Shown here: in pieces, positions 27,204-36,110 of the stretch
How the letters are laid out: the number at the start of each line of letters is the position of its first letter
Position numbering within the stretch: position 1 is the first letter of the stretch
Assembly (NCBI RefSeq): GCF_014636935.1
Contig: NZ_BMES01000001.1
Coordinates: 372,001-436,000, forward strand
Length of the DNA: 64,000 nucleotides
Source of the DNA: Alsobacter metallidurans
GTDB taxonomy: Bacteria > Pseudomonadota > Alphaproteobacteria > Rhizobiales > Beijerinckiaceae
Direction of reading: 5' to 3'
Notes under the pieces: generated by a model
What the model was told of the DNA's origin: nothing
The model's database searches: none
What the model saw: the letters and a program-made list of their open reading frames with translations, nothing else
Translations under genes and position numbers: made by a program

Positions 27204-27907
27204 CCGGAGCAGCCCACCCGCGCGACCGTATGATCGTCGCTCTCGACCTCCCCGGCGTGGCCGAGGCGCAGGCCATGACAGAGCGGCTCGGCGATACCGT
27301 GAGCTTCTACAAGGTGGGCCTCGAGCTGATCTATGCGGGCGGCCTCGACTTCGCCAAGCGGCTGATCGGAGACGGCAAGAAGGTCTTCCTCGACCTCAAG
27401 TTCCATGACATCCCCAACACGGTCTCTCGCGCCGCCGAGCAGGTCGCCAGGCTCGGCGCGACCTACCTCACCGTCCACGCCTATCCGCAGACCATGAAGG
27501 CCGCCGTTGCGGCGACCCAGGGCTCCGGCCTGACGCTGCTGGCCGTCACGGTGATGACCTCCTATGACGACGCCGATCTTCAGGCCGCCGGCTACGGCAT
27601 GACGGTGAAGGACCTGGTGGCGCGGCGCGCCCGGCAGGCCCAGGAGGCCGGCGTCGGCGGGCTGATCCTGTCGCCCGAGGAGCTCGCCGCCACGCGGGCG
27701 CTGCTCGGCCCCGGTATGCGCCTCGTGACCCCCGGCATCCGCCCGGCGGGCGCGTCCCTCGGCGACCAGAAGCGCGCCGCCACGCCCGGCTCCGCCATCG
27801 CGGCTGGGGCCAATGCGCTCGTGGTCGGCCGGCCGATCACGCAGGCGCAAGACCCACGCGCCTCGGCCCAAGCCATCACGGCCGAGATCGCCGCCGCGCT
27901 GGCGTAG
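27200..27907 (+). CDS. pyrF: Orotidine 5'-phosphate decarboxylase
   Basis: 235 residues, standard length. The active-site motif D-x-K-x-x-D is present in [14 protein letters not shown]; the N-terminal IVALDLPG and the C-terminal VTPGIRP and ALVVGRPIT phosphate-binding loops are also intact. It converts OMP to UMP in the last step of pyrimidine synthesis. The ATG overlaps the stop of the histidine phosphatase-like gene. It is the last gene of a run beginning at dnaJ, and is followed by a palindromic repeat. Confidence 0.98.
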   Translation: MTGAAHPRDRMIVALDLPGVAEAQAMTERLGDTVSFYKVGLELIYAGGLDFAKRLIGDGKKVFLDLKFHDIPNTVSRAAEQVARLGATYLTVHAYPQTMKAAVAATQGSGLTLLAVTVMTSYDDADLQAAGYGMTVKDLVARRARQAQEAGVGGLILSPEELAATRALLGPGMRLVTPGIRPAGASLGDQKRAATPGSAIAAGANALVVGRPITQAQDPRASAQAITAEIAAALA

Positions 27908-27950
27908 AGGGGGCCGACTTACCCTTCGCTATTCGGCAGACGCGGCAGCC

Positions 27951-27980
27951 GCACCCTCCCCCTCGAGGGGAGGGTGGCGC
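27951..27980. repeat. Short palindromic repeat, family 4 (ACCCTCCCCCTCGAGGGGAGGGT)
   Basis: A 23-base near-perfect palindrome between the convergent pyrF and comM genes, followed by GGCGCTTCGCGCTGC. Related copies lie at 43999-44021 and 44134-44157. It can form a strong hairpin and is placed where a two-way terminator would be expected, but there is no T tract. Confidence 0.6.
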
Positions 27981-28008
27981 TTCGCGCTGCTCCGTTTCGA
28001 CGGCTCGC

Positions 28009-29535
28009 CTAGCCGTCCACCACCTCGCGGCTGCGGTAAGACAGCGCTTCGGCGATGTGGAGCCGGCCAACTTTGTCGGCCTCGTCGAGATCGGCGAGCG
28101 TGCGGGCCAACTTCAGCACGCGGTGAAAGCCGCGGGCCGTGAGCCGCATGGCGTCGGCGGCTTCGCGCAGGATCTTGAGCCCTGCGGCGTCCGGCTGGGC
28201 GACGTCGTTCACCAGCCCAGGCGGACAGGCCGCATTGGTGGAGACGGACGCGCCCAGCGAGGCGTAGCGCCTGAGCTGGATCTCTCGCGCCCGCGCGACT
28301 CGGATCGCGACCTCGGCGGAGCCCTCGGCCGGGGAAGGGAGCATGAGATCGGCGGCGCTCACGGCCGGCACGTCGATCTGCAGGTCGATGCGGTCGAGCA
28401 GCGGGCCGGACAGGCGCGACTGGTATTGCGCCATGCACTTGGCGTTGGGCGCGCGCTTGCACGCGTAGCCGGGCTCGGTGGCGTGCCCGCAGCGGCAGGG
28501 GTTCATGGCGGCCACGAGCTGGAAACGCGCAGGGTAGACCACCCGCCTGTTGGCGCGCGAGATCGCGACCTCGCCGGTTTCCAGCGGCTGGCGCAGGCTG
28601 TCCAACGCCTGCGGGAGAAACTCGGGCAACTCGTCCAGAAACAGCACACCATGGTGCGCCAGCGAGATCTCGCCCGGCTTGGCGTTGATGCCGCCGCCCA
28701 CCAGCGCCGCCATGGAGGCGGAGTGATGCGGCGCACGGAACGGCCGTCGATCCGTCAACGCCCCGCCCGCCAGCAGGCCGCCGACCGAATGCACCATGGA
28801 GACTTCCAAAAGCTCGCGCGGCAGCAGCGGCGGCAGGATCGACGGCAGGCGCGCCGCCAGCATGGACTTGCCGCTGCCGGGCGGCCCGCACATCAGGAGA
28901 TTGTGCCCACCGGCGGCCGCCACTTCGAGCGCCCGCTTGGCGCTTTCCTGCCCCTTGATGTCGCGCAGGTCCGGGATCGACGCGCCCGGCTGGCGTACGG
29001 CCGGCGTGGGCGGGGAGAGCACCTGGACGCCACGGAAATGATTGGCGAGCTGGATCAGCGAGCGCGGGGCCAGGATGGTCATGTCGCCCGACGCCCAAGC
29101 GGCCTCCGGGCCGCATTCCGCCGGACAAATAAGCCCCATGTCCCGCTCGTTCGCCGCCATGGCGGCCGGCAAAACGCCCGCAACCGGCGTAATCTCGCCA
29201 TCCAGCGCGAGCTCGCCCAGCACCGCGAAGCCGTCCAGCGCGTCGGACGGAATGGCGCCGATGGCCGCCATCACGGCCAGCGCCACAGGCAGGTCGTAGT
29301 GGCTGCCCTCCTTGGGCATGTCGGCGGGCGCGAGGTTGACGGTGATGCGCTTCGACGGTAGCGACAGGCCGGACGCCACCAGCGCCGAGCGCACCCGCTC
29401 GCGCGACTCGCCCACCGCCTTGTCGGGCAGGCCCACGATGGTGAACACGACGCTGCCGGGCATGATCTGCACCTGCACGTCCACCGGCCGGGCCTCGATG
29501 CCTTCGAACGACACGGTGGAGACGCGGGTCACCAT
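28009..29535 (-). CDS. comM: YifB/ComM-family Mg-chelatase-like AAA ATPase
   Basis: 508 residues from ATG 29535 (MVTRVSTVSFEGIEARPVDV), the typical family N terminus; a longer frame starts at a TTG. N-terminal ChlI-like domain (KRITVNLAPADMPKEGSHYDLP), AAA core with Walker A CGPPGSGKSM and Walker B GVLFLDELPEF, the Cys-rich insertion NPCRCGH, and the C-terminal Mg-chelatase helical domain (LTARGFHRVLKLARTLADL). ComM is a hexameric branch-migration helicase that helps integrate DNA taken up in transformation or other recombination. Divergent from glnD. Confidence 0.93.
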   Translation of the reverse strand: MVTRVSTVSFEGIEARPVDVQVQIMPGSVVFTIVGLPDKAVGESRERVRSALVASGLSLPSKRITVNLAPADMPKEGSHYDLPVALAVMAAIGAIPSDALDGFAVLGELALDGEITPVAGVLPAAMAANERDMGLICPAECGPEAAWASGDMTILAPRSLIQLANHFRGVQVLSPPTPAVRQPGASIPDLRDIKGQESAKRALEVAAAGGHNLLMCGPPGSGKSMLAARLPSILPPLLPRELLEVSMVHSVGGLLAGGALTDRRPFRAPHHSASMAALVGGGINAKPGEISLAHHGVLFLDELPEFLPQALDSLRQPLETGEVAISRANRRVVYPARFQLVAAMNPCRCGHATEPGYACKRAPNAKCMAQYQSRLSGPLLDRIDLQIDVPAVSAADLMLPSPAEGSAEVAIRVARAREIQLRRYASLGASVSTNAACPPGLVNDVAQPDAAGLKILREAADAMRLTARGFHRVLKLARTLADLDEADKVGRLHIAEALSYRSREVVDG

Positions 29536-29783
29536 GGGCGGGCGCCCGGGCCTGCGACGCAATACGCGATAGTCATGAAATCCGCACGGGAAAGGGCTGG
29601 AACAAGGTCAGCCTAGCCGATGGCCCGTGCGCCACAACCGACCGGCGCGTGCGCGAGGTTGTGAAACGCGTGCCGTTTGACGCCGGCGCGGGAACGCCCG
29701 AAAAGCAGGTTGTTTGCTTTTGTCGGTTATCGTGCGCCGTTCCGCTCGCCAGGGCCGAACGCTCCGCCTCTGGATTTCGCCTC

Positions 29784-32600
29784 ATGGTCGCTCCGCGCAG
29801 CAATCCCGCCCGCCCGTCGCCGGTGTTCGACAGGGCGGAGCTCCGAACCGCGCTGGACAGCGCGCTCCAGGGGGCCGGCCTGGACTCAGCGGCGCGGCGG
29901 GCAGCCGTGGTGGGCGTCTTGCGCAAGGCGCTGGACGAGGGGCGTGAGAAAGCCCACGCGATGCTGGACCTGGAGCGCAACGGCCACGCCTGCGCGCGGC
30001 GGCTGTCCGATCTCATGGACGCCATGGTGGCGGCCCTGCACGACATCGCCGTGCGGGTGCTCTACCCGGTGCAGAACCCGTCCACCTCCGAGCGCCTCGC
30101 CGTGGTGGCGGTGGGCGGCTATGGCCGCGGCACGCTGGCGCCGGGGTCGGACGTCGATCTCTTGTTCCTTCTGCCCTACAAGACCACCCCGTGGTCCGAG
30201 AGCGTGGTGGAGAGCATCCTTTACGCGCTCTGGGACCTGAAGCTGAAGGTCGGCCATTCCACCCGTAGCCTCGACGAGTGCATCCGCGAGGCGCATGGCG
30301 ACTACACCATCCGCACCGCGCTGCTGGAAGCGCGGCTGATCCTCGGCGACAAGGCGCTGTTTACCGAGTTCGAGGGCCGCTTTGACCGTGATGTGGTGCA
30401 GGGCACGGCCTCCCAGTTCGTGAGCGAGAAGCTGGCCGAGCGGGAGCGCCGGGTGAACCGCGCCGGGCAGTCGCGCTATCTCGTGGAGCCCAACGTCAAG
30501 GACGGCAAGGGCGGGCTCCGCGACCTCAATACGCTGTTCTGGATCGCCAAATACGTCTACCGCGTCCGCCGCACCGCCGACCTCGTCGAGGCCGGGCTGT
30601 TCTCGCAGGAGGAGGCGGACCTGTTTCGCCGCTGCGACGAGTTCCTGTGGCGCGTACGCTGCCAGATGCACTACGTCACCGGCCGCGCCGAGGAGCGGCT
30701 CACCTTCGACCTGCAGCGCCAGATCGCCGAGAAGCTCGGCTACGCGACCCATGGCGGCATGTCGTCGGTGGAGCGCTTCATGAAGCGCTACTTCCTGGTC
30801 GCCAAGGACGTCGGCGACCTCACCGCCATCGTGTGCGCCGCGCTGGAAGCGCGTCACGCCAAGCCTCGCGCCATGCTGGACCGGCTCGTCGGCCGTTTCC
30901 GCCGCAGCGGCCGCGCGATCTCGGAGAGCAAGGACTTCGTGGTCGACAACGACCGGCTGAGCGTGGCGCGGCCGGACGTGTTCGAGCGGGATCCCGTGAA
31001 CCTGATCCGGCTGTTCTGGATCGCCGACAAGCTCAACCGCGCCATTCACCCGGACGCGGCCCGGCTGGTGACGCGCTCGCTGAAGCTGATCGGCCCGGCC
31101 CTGCGCAACACCCCGGAGGCGAACCGGCTGTTCATCGAGGTCCTGACATCCACCAACGCGCCAGAGGTGGTGCTGCGGCGCATGAACGAGGCCGGCGTGC
31201 TCGGCCGCTTCGTGCCCGAGTTCGGCCGCGTCGTCGCGATGATGCAGTTCAACATGTACCACCACTACACGGTGGACGAGCACCTGATCCGCTCCATCGG
31301 AATCCTGGCCGACATCGAGAACGGGCGGCTGAAGGACGAGCTGCCGGTCGCCAACGAGATCCTGCCGACCATCCGCAACCGCACCATCCTGGCGGTGGCG
31401 CTGTTCATTCACGACATCGCCAAGGGCCGGCCCGAGGACCACTCGGTCGCGGGCGCGCGCATCGCCCGCAAGCTCTGCCCGCGGCTGGGGCTGACGGACG
31501 CCGAGACCGACACGGTGGCGTGGCTGGTGGAGCAGCACCTCACCATGTCGACGGTGGCGCAGAGCCGCGACCTCTCCGATCCCAAGACCATTCAGACCTT
31601 CGCCGCCATCGTGCAGACGCTGGAGCGGCTGCGCATGCTGCTGGTGCTGACCGTTTGCGACATCAAGGCGGTGGGGCCGGGCGTGTGGAACGGCTGGAAG
31701 GGCCAGCTCCTGCGCACGCTCTACTGGGAAACCGAAATCGTGCTGGCCGGCGGCCATTCGCAGATCGAGCGCGCCCAGCGCGTCAGGCAAGCCCAGGAGG
31801 AGTTGCGCCGGGCTCTCCCGACCTGGCCGGACGCCGAGGTCGACGCCTATCTGGCGCGGCACTACCCGGCCTACTGGCTCAAGGTGGACGTGCCCCGCAA
31901 GGTCCAGCACGCCCTGCTGCTGCGCAGCGCCGAGCGCGAATTGCGTTCGCTGGCCACCGAGGTGGCGACGGACAGCTTCCGCGGCGTGACCGAACTCACC
32001 GTCACCGCGCAGGACCATCCGCGCCTGCTCGCCATCATCACGGGAGCGTGCGCGGCGGCGGGGGCCAACATCGTCGACGCGCAGATCTTCACCACCACGG
32101 ACGGGATGGCGCTCGACACCATCTTCGTGTCCCGCGCCTTCGACATGGACGAGGACGAGCTGCGCCGCGGCGCCCGCGTGGCGCAGCACATCGAAAAGGC
32201 GCTGAAGGGCGAGATCAAGATCGCCGAGGCGGTCGCGGCGCGCGGCCCGGACCGCAGTTCGGCCTCCAAGGCCTTCACGGTGCCGCCGCAGATCATGATC
32301 GACAACGCGCTGTCCACCCGCCACACCGTGATCGAGGTCGCGGGGCTCGACCGGCCGGGCCTGCTCTACGAGCTCACGACGGCTCTGGGCAGGCTCAACC
32401 TCAACATCGCGTCGGCCCACATCGCGACCTTCGGCGAGAAAGCCGTGGACGTGTTCTACGTCACCGACCTCACGGGTTCCAAGATCGTGAACCCGGCCAA
32501 GCAGGGCTCCATCCGCCGCCACCTGATGGACGTGCTGCAGGCTCGCGACACCCACCGGGACCGCGAACCCAAGCTGCGCGTGGCCGCCGGCGGCAAGTAG
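29784..32600 (+). CDS. glnD: Bifunctional uridylyltransferase/uridylyl-removing enzyme GlnD
   Basis: 938 residues from ATG 29784; the open frame continues upstream but is not conserved-looking. Nucleotidyltransferase domain with VAVGGYGRGTLAPGSDVDLL near 105-125, GlnD linker domain with LVEPNVKDGKGGLRDL, HD domain with LFIHDIAKGRPEDHS, and two C-terminal ACT domains (TVTAQDHPRLLAIITGA; IEVAGLDRPGLLYELT). It senses glutamine and adds or removes UMP on PII proteins (GlnB/GlnK), setting nitrogen status in the cytoplasm. rpoN and ptsN in this same window belong to the same regulatory theme. Confidence 0.98.
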   Translation: MVAPRSNPARPSPVFDRAELRTALDSALQGAGLDSAARRAAVVGVLRKALDEGREKAHAMLDLERNGHACARRLSDLMDAMVAALHDIAVRVLYPVQNPSTSERLAVVAVGGYGRGTLAPGSDVDLLFLLPYKTTPWSESVVESILYALWDLKLKVGHSTRSLDECIREAHGDYTIRTALLEARLILGDKALFTEFEGRFDRDVVQGTASQFVSEKLAERERRVNRAGQSRYLVEPNVKDGKGGLRDLNTLFWIAKYVYRVRRTADLVEAGLFSQEEADLFRRCDEFLWRVRCQMHYVTGRAEERLTFDLQRQIAEKLGYATHGGMSSVERFMKRYFLVAKDVGDLTAIVCAALEARHAKPRAMLDRLVGRFRRSGRAISESKDFVVDNDRLSVARPDVFERDPVNLIRLFWIADKLNRAIHPDAARLVTRSLKLIGPALRNTPEANRLFIEVLTSTNAPEVVLRRMNEAGVLGRFVPEFGRVVAMMQFNMYHHYTVDEHLIRSIGILADIENGRLKDELPVANEILPTIRNRTILAVALFIHDIAKGRPEDHSVAGARIARKLCPRLGLTDAETDTVAWLVEQHLTMSTVAQSRDLSDPKTIQTFAAIVQTLERLRMLLVLTVCDIKAVGPGVWNGWKGQLLRTLYWETEIVLAGGHSQIERAQRVRQAQEELRRALPTWPDAEVDAYLARHYPAYWLKVDVPRKVQHALLLRSAERELRSLATEVATDSFRGVTELTVTAQDHPRLLAIITGACAAAGANIVDAQIFTTTDGMALDTIFVSRAFDMDEDELRRGARVAQHIEKALKGEIKIAEAVAARGPDRSSASKAFTVPPQIMIDNALSTRHTVIEVAGLDRPGLLYELTTALGRLNLNIASAHIATFGEKAVDVFYVTDLTGSKIVNPAKQGSIRRHLMDVLQARDTHRDREPKLRVAAGGK

Positions 32601-32622
32601 CCGCCCGGTCGCAACCGCCTCG

Positions 32623-32721
32623 CCGTCATTGCGAGGCGAAGGCGAAGCAATCCAGTCTGATGGCGAGGCCTGAGGCTCTACGCCCGGCTTCTGGAGTGCT
32701 TCGCTGCGCTCGCAATGACGG
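32623..32721. repeat. Paired palindromic repeat, family 2 (CCGTCATTGCGAG...CTCGCAATGACGG)
   Basis: Between the convergent glnD and DUF4287 genes. The arms CCGTCATTGCGAGGCGAAG / GAAGCAATCCAG and CTGGAGTGCTTCGCTGCG / CTCGCAATGACGG face each other over a ~35-base centre. Three further copies lie at 47322-47404, 50007-50117 and 55039-55127. No gene is seen in the gap 32601-32764. Confidence 0.8.
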
Positions 32722-32764
32722 GAGGATGTGGCCGCCGACCCGGATGACGCCTCGGCAGCACCGC

Positions 32765-32974
32765 CTACTTGGCGTCTTCGGCGAGGGTATGCGCCACGAT
32801 CGCGTTGGCGTGGCCGTGGCCCATGCCATGCTCGGTCTTCAGAAAGGCCACGAGCTCCATGTGCTTGGCCGGGCTGCGCTGCCGGACAAGCGCTTTCCAG
32901 TGCGCGATCGGCTTCCCATAGGTCTTCTCGATCGACGGGAAGTAGGAGGCCGGGCCTTTGACCGTTTCCGCCAT
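32765..32974 (-). CDS. DUF4287 small protein
   Basis: 69 residues: the motif GPASYFPSIEKTYGKPIAHW followed by KHMELVAFLKTEHGMGHGHANAIVAHTL is the DUF4287 pattern. Homologues elsewhere occur alone, as here, or fused to a DUF5655 domain. No signal peptide or membrane helix; cytoplasmic. The function is not known. It follows the malonyl-CoA synthetase gene by 20 bases on the same strand, so it is probably transcribed with it. Confidence 0.82.
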   Translation of the reverse strand: MAETVKGPASYFPSIEKTYGKPIAHWKALVRQRSPAKHMELVAFLKTEHGMGHGHANAIVAHTLAEDAK

Positions 32975-32994
32975 GAGTTCGAACTCCGCCGCGA

Positions 32995-34512
32995 TCAGCC
33001 GCCGTACAGCCCCTTGTACTGCTCGCGCAGCACGTTCTTCTGCACCTTGCCCATCGTGTTGCGCGGCAGGTCGTCGACGATCATCACGCGCTTGGGCTGC
33101 TTGAACTTGGCGAGGCGGCCGTCGAGCCGGGCGACCACGTCCTTTTCGGTCAGCGCCGAGCCTTTCGGCACGACGACGACGGCCGTGACGCCTTCGCCGA
33201 AATCCGGGTGCGGGACGCCGATCACGGCGCTCTCCACCACGCCCGGGATGGCGTCGATCTCGGTCTCGACCTCCTTGGGGTAGACGTTGTAGCCGCCCGT
33301 GATCACGAGGTCCTTGCCGCGGCCGACGATGTGCACGTAGCCGCGCTGGTCCACCTTGCCGAGGTCGCCCGTGATGAAGAAGCCGTCCGGCCTGAATTCG
33401 GCCGCCGTCTTCTCGGGCATCCGCCAGTAGCCCTTGAACACGTTCGGCCCCTTCACCTCGATCATCCCGACCTCGCCGTCCGGCAGGCGAGCGCCCGTCT
33501 CGGGGTCCACCACGCGCAGCTCCACTCCGGGCAGCGGGAAGCCCACCGTGCCGGGCACGCGCTCGCCCTCATAGGGATTGGAGGTGTTCATGTTGGTTTC
33601 CGTCATCCCGTAGCGCTCCAGGATGGCGTGGCCGGTGCGCTCGCTCCAGGCGCGGTGGGTGTCGGCCAGCAGCGGCGCCGAGCCCGACACGAAGAGGCGC
33701 ATGTGCGACGTCGTCTCGCGGTTGAGCCGGGGCTCCTGCAGCAGGCGGACGTAAAAGGTCGGCACGCCCATCATGCAGGTGGCGCGTGGCATGAGGCGCA
33801 TCATCTCGTCGGCGTCGAGCTTGGGCAGGAACAGCATCGAGGCGTTGGCCATCAGGATGGTGTTCGTCGCCACGAACAGGCCGTGCGTGTGGAAGATCGG
33901 CAGCGCATGCAGCAGCACGTCATCAGCCGTAAAGCGCCAGAAGTCCTTCAACGTAAGAGCGTTGGAGGCCAGGTTCCAGTGGCTCAGCATCGCCCCCTTG
34001 GAGCGGCCCGTCGTGCCCGACGTGTAGAGGATCGCCGCGAGGTCGTCCTTGCCGCGCGCCACGTCGGCGAACTCGGCCGGCTGGCCGGCCGCGAGCTCCA
34101 TGAGCGAGCCGTCGCCGCCCGTCCCGAGCGTCTCGGTGGCGGCCACGCCCAGGCGCGCGCACAGTTCGCCCAGCGCTGCTCCGGCCTTGGGCGAAGCCAC
34201 GACGACACGCGGCTCGGCGTCGCCGATGAAGTATTCGAGCTCGGTCAGCGTGTAGGCGGTGTTCAGCGGCAGGTAGATCGCGCCGACCCGCAGGCAGGCG
34301 AGAAACAGCATGATCGCCTCGGGACTCTTGTCCACCTGCACGGCGACTCGGTCGCCGACCTCCACGCCTCGCGCCTTCAGGGCGTGCGCGAGCCGGGCCG
34401 AGAGGGCCAGCATGTCCTCATAGGTGAAGCGTCGCCCGTCATTGGTCTCGATGAAGAGCTTCTGCGGGTCGGTGACGCGCTCGCGCACCAGCGCGAAAAG
34501 GTTGTCGGACAT
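32995..34512 (-). CDS. matB: Malonyl-CoA synthetase (MatB-like AMP-forming acyl-CoA synthetase)
   Basis: 505 residues from ATG 34512 (MSDNLFALVRERV), usual MatB length. Acyl-adenylate superfamily motifs: ILYTSGTTGRSKGAML (P loop), GRYGMTETNMN-type block as ERYGMTETNMNTSNPYEGER, GYWRMPEKT, TGDLGKVDQRGYVHIVGRGKDLV, and the catalytic Lys near the C terminus in RNTMGKVQKNVL. The MTETNMNTSNPYEG segment is typical of malonyl-CoA synthetases. It activates malonate with ATP and CoA. The malonyl-CoA decarboxylase gene, the TRAP transporter and a GntR regulator lie upstream, all consistent with malonate use. Confidence 0.9.
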   Translation of the reverse strand: MSDNLFALVRERVTDPQKLFIETNDGRRFTYEDMLALSARLAHALKARGVEVGDRVAVQVDKSPEAIMLFLACLRVGAIYLPLNTAYTLTELEYFIGDAEPRVVVASPKAGAALGELCARLGVAATETLGTGGDGSLMELAAGQPAEFADVARGKDDLAAILYTSGTTGRSKGAMLSHWNLASNALTLKDFWRFTADDVLLHALPIFHTHGLFVATNTILMANASMLFLPKLDADEMMRLMPRATCMMGVPTFYVRLLQEPRLNRETTSHMRLFVSGSAPLLADTHRAWSERTGHAILERYGMTETNMNTSNPYEGERVPGTVGFPLPGVELRVVDPETGARLPDGEVGMIEVKGPNVFKGYWRMPEKTAAEFRPDGFFITGDLGKVDQRGYVHIVGRGKDLVITGGYNVYPKEVETEIDAIPGVVESAVIGVPHPDFGEGVTAVVVVPKGSALTEKDVVARLDGRLAKFKQPKRVMIVDDLPRNTMGKVQKNVLREQYKGLYGG

Positions 34513-34570
34513 GGGTGTTCTCTTGCTCTTTAATCGTGTCTGACCAGCCGCACAGCCGACCATCATTTGC

Positions 34571-34648
34571 CGTCATGGCCGGGCTTGTCCCGGCCATCCA
34601 CGCCGACGCCCCGCGCGTGGATGCCCGGGACAAGCCCGGGCAGGACGG
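34571..34648. repeat. Inverted repeat between matB and the malonyl-CoA decarboxylase gene
   Basis: CCGGGCTTGTCCCGG-CCATCCACGC faces GCGTGGATG-CCCGGGACAAGCCCGG across a six-base centre, so the 78 bases make a long near-perfect hairpin with smaller hairpins in each arm. It resembles the family 3 element at 7638-7743 in outline. It splits the mat gene run (160-base gap) and could lower expression of matB relative to the genes upstream. Confidence 0.7.
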
Positions 34649-34672
34649 TGGAGGGACGCCGCGCCACCGCGC

Positions 34673-36097
34673 TCATTGCAGCGGCACGACCTCGCGGCTC
34701 GGCAGATCGCTCCGGAGCGCGTTGCGGACGCCGGAGGCCGCCGCGACGCGGCCCTTGTTGACGAAGGCCTCGTGGTTTTTCTCGATGTCGTCGAGGTCGT
34801 AGAGGTAGTTCACCATTAGGCCGTGCGCCTGCTTCAGGCCCTTCGGCGAGACGTCGCCCAGCCAGTTCAGCCGCTCCAGCCGCGCCCCGTTGCCGAGGTG
34901 GAACCGCGCCACCGGATCCACGGGCCGGCCGCCGGGCGTCTTGGCGCGGAGATAGTAGTAGGCGGCCGCCTCCATCAGCACGCGCCGAACCGCCGGCAGG
35001 CGCACGGCGTCCTGCGTCCAGCCCTGCGCGTCGAGCGCGTCCAGCACGCCCTTGTCCTCGTCCGTGAGCGCCTGGGAGGCCTCGTTGCGGCGCTCCCGCG
35101 CCAGCCAGCTCGCGAAGGTCGGGGCTGGCGACAGCGTGACGAAGTTCTTCAGCGCCGGAAGCTGGCGCGCCAGCTCCTCCACCACCTGCTTGATCAGGAA
35201 ATTGCCGAACGAGATGCCGCGCAGGCCCTCCTGGCAGTTCGAGATCGAGTAAAACACCGCCGTCGTAGCCTGCCGCGGGTCGATCACGCTCCGGTCCTCG
35301 GCCAGCAGCGGCCCGATGCCGGCCGGGATCTCGGCCGTGAGCGCCACCTCGACGAAGATCAGCGGCTCGTCGACGATCTGCGGATGGAAGAAGGCGAAGC
35401 AGCGCCGGTCGGCCGGCTGCAGGCGCCGGCGCAGGTCGTCCCAGCTCTCGATGGCGTGGACGGCCTCGTAGCGGATGATCTTTTCGAGGATGTTGGCCGG
35501 CGTCGACCAGTCGATGGGCCGCAGCACCAGGAAGCCGCGGTTGAACCAGGACGAGAACAGGTGCTGGAAATCGGCGTCCAGCGCTTCAAGCTCGGGCAGG
35601 TCGGCCTGATGCCGAAACAGCTCCTCGCGCATGCGCACCAGCCGCAGCGTGCCGCCTGGCGAAAGGTTGAGCCGGCGGATCAGCTCCTGCCGGCGGGGCT
35701 CCGCGGCCTTGTGGAGGTCCAGCAGCGTGCGATGGTCGGGCTTCTCGCGATAGGCCGCGATGGCCTTCTCGAGCGCGGCGGGCTCGGCCCCGAAGCGCTG
35801 CACCAGCTCGCGCAGGAAGGCCGCCTTGGCGGCGTCCTCCAGCGCGTCGTAGCGATCCAGGATCTCGCGCGCCAGCGCCACCCCGGAGGCTTCGCCGCGG
35901 CTGGACAGGAGGTCGCCGCACAGCCCCGCGAGGTCCTTCGCGGTGCCGCCGCGCCCGCTCATGATCATCGAGCGGCCGCGATCCGCGATGCTCTGCAGCA
36001 GGTCGCTGAAGAACGAGATGTTCACGGCGTTGCGCCACCCCGCCGCCGCCGCGACGGCGGGGGCATCGGCGGTGGGTTGCGGCTCGGCGTCCGTCAT
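34673..36097 (-). CDS. Malonyl-CoA decarboxylase
   Basis: 474 residues, in the normal range of bacterial MCD. The N-terminal helical domain (about 60-160) and the C-terminal catalytic domain are both recognisable: RPIDWSTPANILEKIIRYEAVHAI, DRRCFAFFHPQIVDEPLIFVEVAL, FYSISNCQEGLRGISFGNFLIK, and TLSPAPTFASWL, which contain conserved catalytic-domain residues. It decarboxylates malonyl-CoA to acetyl-CoA. With MatB downstream it completes malonate to acetyl-CoA. Thirteen bases separate its ATG from the TRAP permease stop, so it is in the transporter operon. Confidence 0.95.
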   Translation of the reverse strand: MTDAEPQPTADAPAVAAAAGWRNAVNISFFSDLLQSIADRGRSMIMSGRGGTAKDLAGLCGDLLSSRGEASGVALAREILDRYDALEDAAKAAFLRELVQRFGAEPAALEKAIAAYREKPDHRTLLDLHKAAEPRRQELIRRLNLSPGGTLRLVRMREELFRHQADLPELEALDADFQHLFSSWFNRGFLVLRPIDWSTPANILEKIIRYEAVHAIESWDDLRRRLQPADRRCFAFFHPQIVDEPLIFVEVALTAEIPAGIGPLLAEDRSVIDPRQATTAVFYSISNCQEGLRGISFGNFLIKQVVEELARQLPALKNFVTLSPAPTFASWLARERRNEASQALTDEDKGVLDALDAQGWTQDAVRLPAVRRVLMEAAAYYYLRAKTPGGRPVDPVARFHLGNGARLERLNWLGDVSPKGLKQAHGLMVNYLYDLDDIEKNHEAFVNKGRVAAASGVRNALRSDLPSREVVPLQ

Positions 36098-36110
36098 GCG
36101 CGCGCTCCGG

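Noticed and set aside
29886-32555. A very long open frame on the strand opposite glnD (also 50010-52550 opposite the fused permease, 44022-46475 opposite polA, 24214-26562 opposite dnaJ/pmtA, 5563-7689 opposite rsmI-gshB).
   Set aside because: These are mirror frames of GC-rich genes with high third-position G+C. They are rich in His, Arg, Gly and Ala, show no motifs, have no ribosome-binding site, and lie wholly over genes with clear families.
30647-33283. A long plus-strand frame running from inside glnD through the repeat and over the DUF4287 gene.
   Set aside because: It is out of frame with glnD, crosses a palindromic repeat and has an Arg/Gly-rich shadow composition; glnD itself explains the region.
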